From Reticulitermes lucifugus (taxonomy: Eukaryota; Arthropoda; Insecta; Blattodea; Rhinotermitidae), in NCBI GenBank assembly GCA_026260175.1, contig JAKCWW010010096.1, positions 1-22,108 of the forward strand: 22,108 nucleotides of DNA, in the 5' to 3' direction. Shown one piece after another: positions 19,195 to 22,108 of the stretch. Position 1 is the first letter of the stretch, and the number at the start of each line of letters is the position of its first letter. Below the pieces are notes generated by a model that saw only the letters and a list, made by a program, of their open reading frames with translations, was not told the origin of the DNA and made no database searches. A program made the translations under genes and the position numbers.

Positions 19195-20735
19195 CTATAC
19201 CGACTGAACAATCGTAGTAGTTATAAATTAAATAAAGCAGGAAACTCCTCTTTGTGTAGTGTCGTGTTTTACTCATTTTCATCAAAGTACTTCCGAAAGT
19301 ACTATATAGAAAACTTTTCATTCCTTAAAATTGAGAGCCTAAGTGTACAGCGCAACTAGCAGACAATACAAAGCAGGTAAATGTTGCAGTAGCCACACAA
19401 CAGCATTATGGTATGCAGTGTGGCCTTACTTTGCTGGTCAGTATGTTAATTTCAAAGCCCGTGGGGGCCTGAATTGCCGTCACTCAACTGCATTAATGGA
19501 CAGCAACAAGAGAACTTACTACAGCCTGTTCTTCCAAATACCAGTTTGTCCATAGAGAAGATATATCATTCAGAAACTGACAGTTACTCAGCTGGTCAAA
19601 ATGTCCCCTCCCTACCTTGAATGCAACTCGATGACGCATTACCATGTTTCCAAAGTCTTGCCTGTGAATCCCGTCTTCAGTAACATTAATCCACTCCCAC
19701 CCCCCTACCCACTACGTCATTAATACCAATTTTCATATTTTCCTGCAATCAATATCCGATATTCCCAACTATTACTCCATTCAGTTTTTTCCAATCGTAA
19801 CACAGTACGCACCTGTAACAATTTATCTCGTCTATCGTCCTTGATTTTTCATATTAATATTATGTGGTTAAGGATATAGATCACAAAACTTCAGATGCCT
19901 TTCCTCTCATCTCGTATTACTATCTCTCTTTCAATTCAATATACTTCCCTAGCATCCCGTTCACAGACAATATTAACCTATGTTGTAGCCCTCAAAAAGA
20001 CTGATCAGGTGCTTACAAGATACCGTCAGCTTCACCAGTATTATGAAGATCAATATTTTCATCGTCATTTTTAACGTAAAAGTTCATAAGCATTTTCAGT
20101 CTTCATAATGATACTTTATCATATCCTTCATACAAGTAAATACAATTAAAATACAAGAAAAATTTCGAACATAAGAAGTAAGGCCTATGTTCTTGTTACA
20201 GAAGTTTGTAGCGCTAAATATCGGCTCCTGTGTGACGACTATTGTTCTTCTTAAGTTTGTGAAAACTTTATTTCTTAATTCCGGCAATAATTTTATCACA
20301 TGTAAACTCGAACATTCCCATCGTTCCCATGTTTGTAAGTATCGTCTTACAACAATACTTCATACATAGCTAATGTGTTATTTATACCTATAACGGTTCC
20401 GTACCAAATTTAAATCTCCATTTCAATGGACACCGATGGATCTTCTCTCAGAGGTAGAGCGACAGGGGTGTGGAACGGAACACTCACCCTGTCTAGTGCG
20501 GCTGCCAAGAATTCATGGAGCTATATGTCCACTTCCCAATATGCTTGCATGGCGTGGTGTTTAAGATAAACACAATGAAAATTTTACTTTATCCCCTTAC
20601 AACATTTCAAGCGCAGAATTTCTTTATTTATAGACACGAAACATAAAGGAAAGGACGCTTATTACCTATTAAAAGTTGCTGCTTGTTATACTACAATAAT
20701 ATTACAAGTAAGATAATCTGCACATTGCTGAACGT
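19195..20735 (+). repeat. Diverged repeat copy B, the least interrupted copy
   Basis: This 1.5-kb stretch aligns in order with both parts of copy A without A's two large inserts, so it best shows the family's layout. From about 20000 it also aligns with copy C. Key shared blocks: 19214-19345 with 255-385; 19470-19600 with 1138-1262; 19700-19830 with 2850-2975; 20395-20600 with 3555-3710 and 8505-8680. Within the core, B has AGAGCGACAGGGGTGTGG where A has AAAGCGACTAGAGCGTGA. Homology ends near 20735, where base composition also changes. Confidence 0.65.
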
Positions 20736-21235
20736 CTCTTACCCCACTGCAGTGTGTGTCTCTCCACCAGAAGTCGGGGAAATCAGTTGTCCTCTGCTGC
20801 GTACGTGGCTATGTGGACTGTCCTGCAATGAGGCAGCGGCCGAAGAAGTTGTTTTATGTGGGGAACTGCCGTCTGTCCCGCCTGCAGACAGAGGATTTCA
20901 CGGCTGTCGTCTTCGGGCTGCTTTTTCTGTCTGGAAGGAAAAGAAGCCCATATGAAGGCAAAGTTTGGCAGGTGTATCCGTCACAGCAAATGTGACCAGT
21001 CTTTTTTTCAGGATCATGAGGAAGGAGGAAGTCATCGACGCGCCGTTACGAGACGGTCACCCTCGCCTGACAAGTCGATATTTGTTGCATTGGAAGACAG
21101 CAGTCTTCGTTCAAACTCTGGTTTACCTCAGAATTTCCCAAATTCCCTTCGAAAGCCAGTATTAGAACGAGAAGCCTCGTGTCTGCCATATCCGCGGTCC
21201 GTTCCGCTATATCCTAGCAGATGATCGCAGCATCA
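20736..21235 (+). other. GC-richer island with overlapping open frames
   Basis: Composition rises clearly above the AT-rich surroundings. Four plus-strand frames overlap here (20683-20955, 20756-20995, 20856-21224, 20965-21165). The 122-codon frame at 20856-21224 is Cys-rich near its start (VCPACRQ, CFFC and two more Cys), which could suggest a zinc-binding piece. No family is recognised. A CTTTTTTTCAG tract ending at about 21012 resembles a splice acceptor. It may be an exon, a decayed retroelement, or neither. Confidence that it codes is low. Confidence 0.3.
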
Positions 21236-21678
21236 TGTCGAACATTCTTTAATGATACTGACTTTTCAAAAGTTATTTGAATAGCTTTTTAAATTCAGTT
21301 GTAACATTTCTTACAGGTTTATTTGTGCCGATATTAGGATTGTGATAACAGGCCCATGTAAAGCCTGTTATTCTTTATCTTCTTTGTACGTAACATTGTA
21401 CAGTTTTACACTAGTCAAATGTCCCATATTTATTTTAGAATTCTCATGTCTTTTTCTTTTATCTAATCTTGTCACTTTAACGACTAAACCGGCTCACATA
21501 TATTTAATTGTGACACACTCCTATCCCCTTTTCCGTACATTTTCTTAAGTATATATTTAATTAAATACTTAGAAATTCTTTTCTGACAGTACATTTTGAT
21601 ATCTCTAGGGCTAAGGAAAGAAAATTTTATTTGTATTAAATAGAACCTTAATTCCAATCTTCTTCTCTGCTTCTGTTC
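21236..21678. other. AT-rich stretch; likely includes LINE 3' UTR
   Basis: No gene is seen. The right part (about 21600-21678) would be the short 3' UTR of the LINE fragment next to it on the minus strand. Its 3' boundary is not clear. Confidence 0.35.
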
Positions 21679-22029
21679 CTACGCGAAACGTAGGGCCTTC
21701 ATGAAGCTCTTCCTTTTGTTTCGGTCTAAAGATATTCGTTTTGCCTTTTTCCAGTTTATTCCAACCTTCTGCAGTTCCCCTTCTGTTGTTCTTTTGCAGG
21801 TTGTTCTTGTTCTACCCCTCTTCCTTGTGCGCTCAGGGTTCCAGTCCATTGCATGTCTTTCTATTGTATCTTGTGGTTTACGTACTGTGTGGCCAATCCA
21901 ACGCCACTTTCTTTCCTTTATTTGTTGTTCGATGTGTGTTTCTTTCGTTCTCTGCCACAATTCCTCATTTGGAATTTTGTCCAGCCTTTTGACGTTTAAA
22001 ATACGTCGTAGGCACTGGTTTACAAACAC
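21679..22029 (-). pseudogene. RTE-like LINE, C-terminal end of the polyprotein
   Basis: A 116-codon frame matches the C-terminal tail that follows the reverse transcriptase in RTE-like non-LTR elements: CLRRILNVKRLDKIPNEELW, IKERKWRWIGHTVRKP, MDWNPERTRKRGRTRTT and a closing KSFMKALRFA before the stop. This region lies downstream of the catalytic domain. The reverse transcriptase itself should be at higher coordinates but is cut off at about 22030, where unrelated sequence begins. The fragment has no internal stop, so it is younger or shorter-lived than the LINE at 14336-18780. Alone it has no enzymatic activity. Assignment to a LINE is firm; the RTE clade is my best reading. Confidence 0.8.
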
Positions 22030-22108
22030 TTGAAGTGACTTACTTTCCCCGTGTGGTGACCGGGGAAAAGAATAGTCCCACTGCTGCCCATGCAGGTCGT
22101 AAAAGGCG
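22030..22108 (+). repeat. Start of another repeat at the window edge
   Basis: The last 79 bases contain CCCACTGCTGCCCATGCAGG followed by TCGTAAAAGGCG, a string that resembles termini or UTRs of other widespread invertebrate retroelements. It includes a small inverted repeat, CCCCGTGTGGTGACCGGGG. It begins exactly where the LINE tail loses its frame. The element runs out of the window, so its class is open. Confidence 0.35.

Noticed and set aside
1..22108. tRNA, rRNA or other standard RNA genes
   Set aside because: No A-box/B-box pair with a cloverleaf and no rRNA-like conserved segment was noticed on either strand by eye. A covariance-model scan was not possible here.

Overview
The window looks like nuclear DNA from an insect, with a cockroach- or termite-like flavour. 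It is AT-rich and gene-poor. It holds decayed non-LTR retrotransposons, a mariner remnant, Penelope-like termini, diverged noncoding repeats and one wrecked insect-type TRPA (painless-like) channel gene. The lineage is an inference from repeat and gene families; no intact host gene or marker RNA fixes it. I see no gene that could make a full-length functional protein.

Layout, left to right. 1-4400: one copy (A) of a long, diverged noncoding repeat, interrupted by at least two insertions. One insertion carries an internally deleted mariner transposase (2038-2660). 4506-4550: a hammerhead-like, Penelope-type motif on the minus strand. 4741-7012: a direct duplication of about 0.48 kb, each copy followed by a 43-bp minisatellite. 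The second array is long and has a three-monomer (129-bp) higher-order period. 7990-8040 and 9960-10010: two more hammerhead-like motifs, on the plus strand, flanking repeat copy C (8120-9250) and a perfect 21-bp inverted repeat (9698-9753). 10010-11880: no recognisable gene.

11885-14200 (minus): a TRPA/painless pseudogene with ankyrin repeats, transmembrane segments, pore, last transmembrane helix and C-terminal tail all in order, but broken by many stops and frameshifts. 14336-18780 (minus): a nearly full-length CR1/Jockey-type LINE. Its ORF1 carries a PHD-like finger and a coiled coil, and its ORF2 carries an AP endonuclease and a reverse transcriptase. It is bounded on both sides by TTA-type trinucleotide runs. 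19195-20735: repeat copy B. 20735-21230: a relatively GC-rich island with overlapping open frames that I cannot identify. 21679-22029 (minus): the C-terminal end of an RTE-like LINE, abutting a different repeat at the window edge.

The elements do not form a working system. The window records layered insertion, duplication and decay around a dead chemosensory/thermosensory-type channel gene. The points most worth following are the 43-bp/129-bp satellite, the three related hammerhead-like motifs, the perfect hairpin and the origin of the A/B/C repeat.
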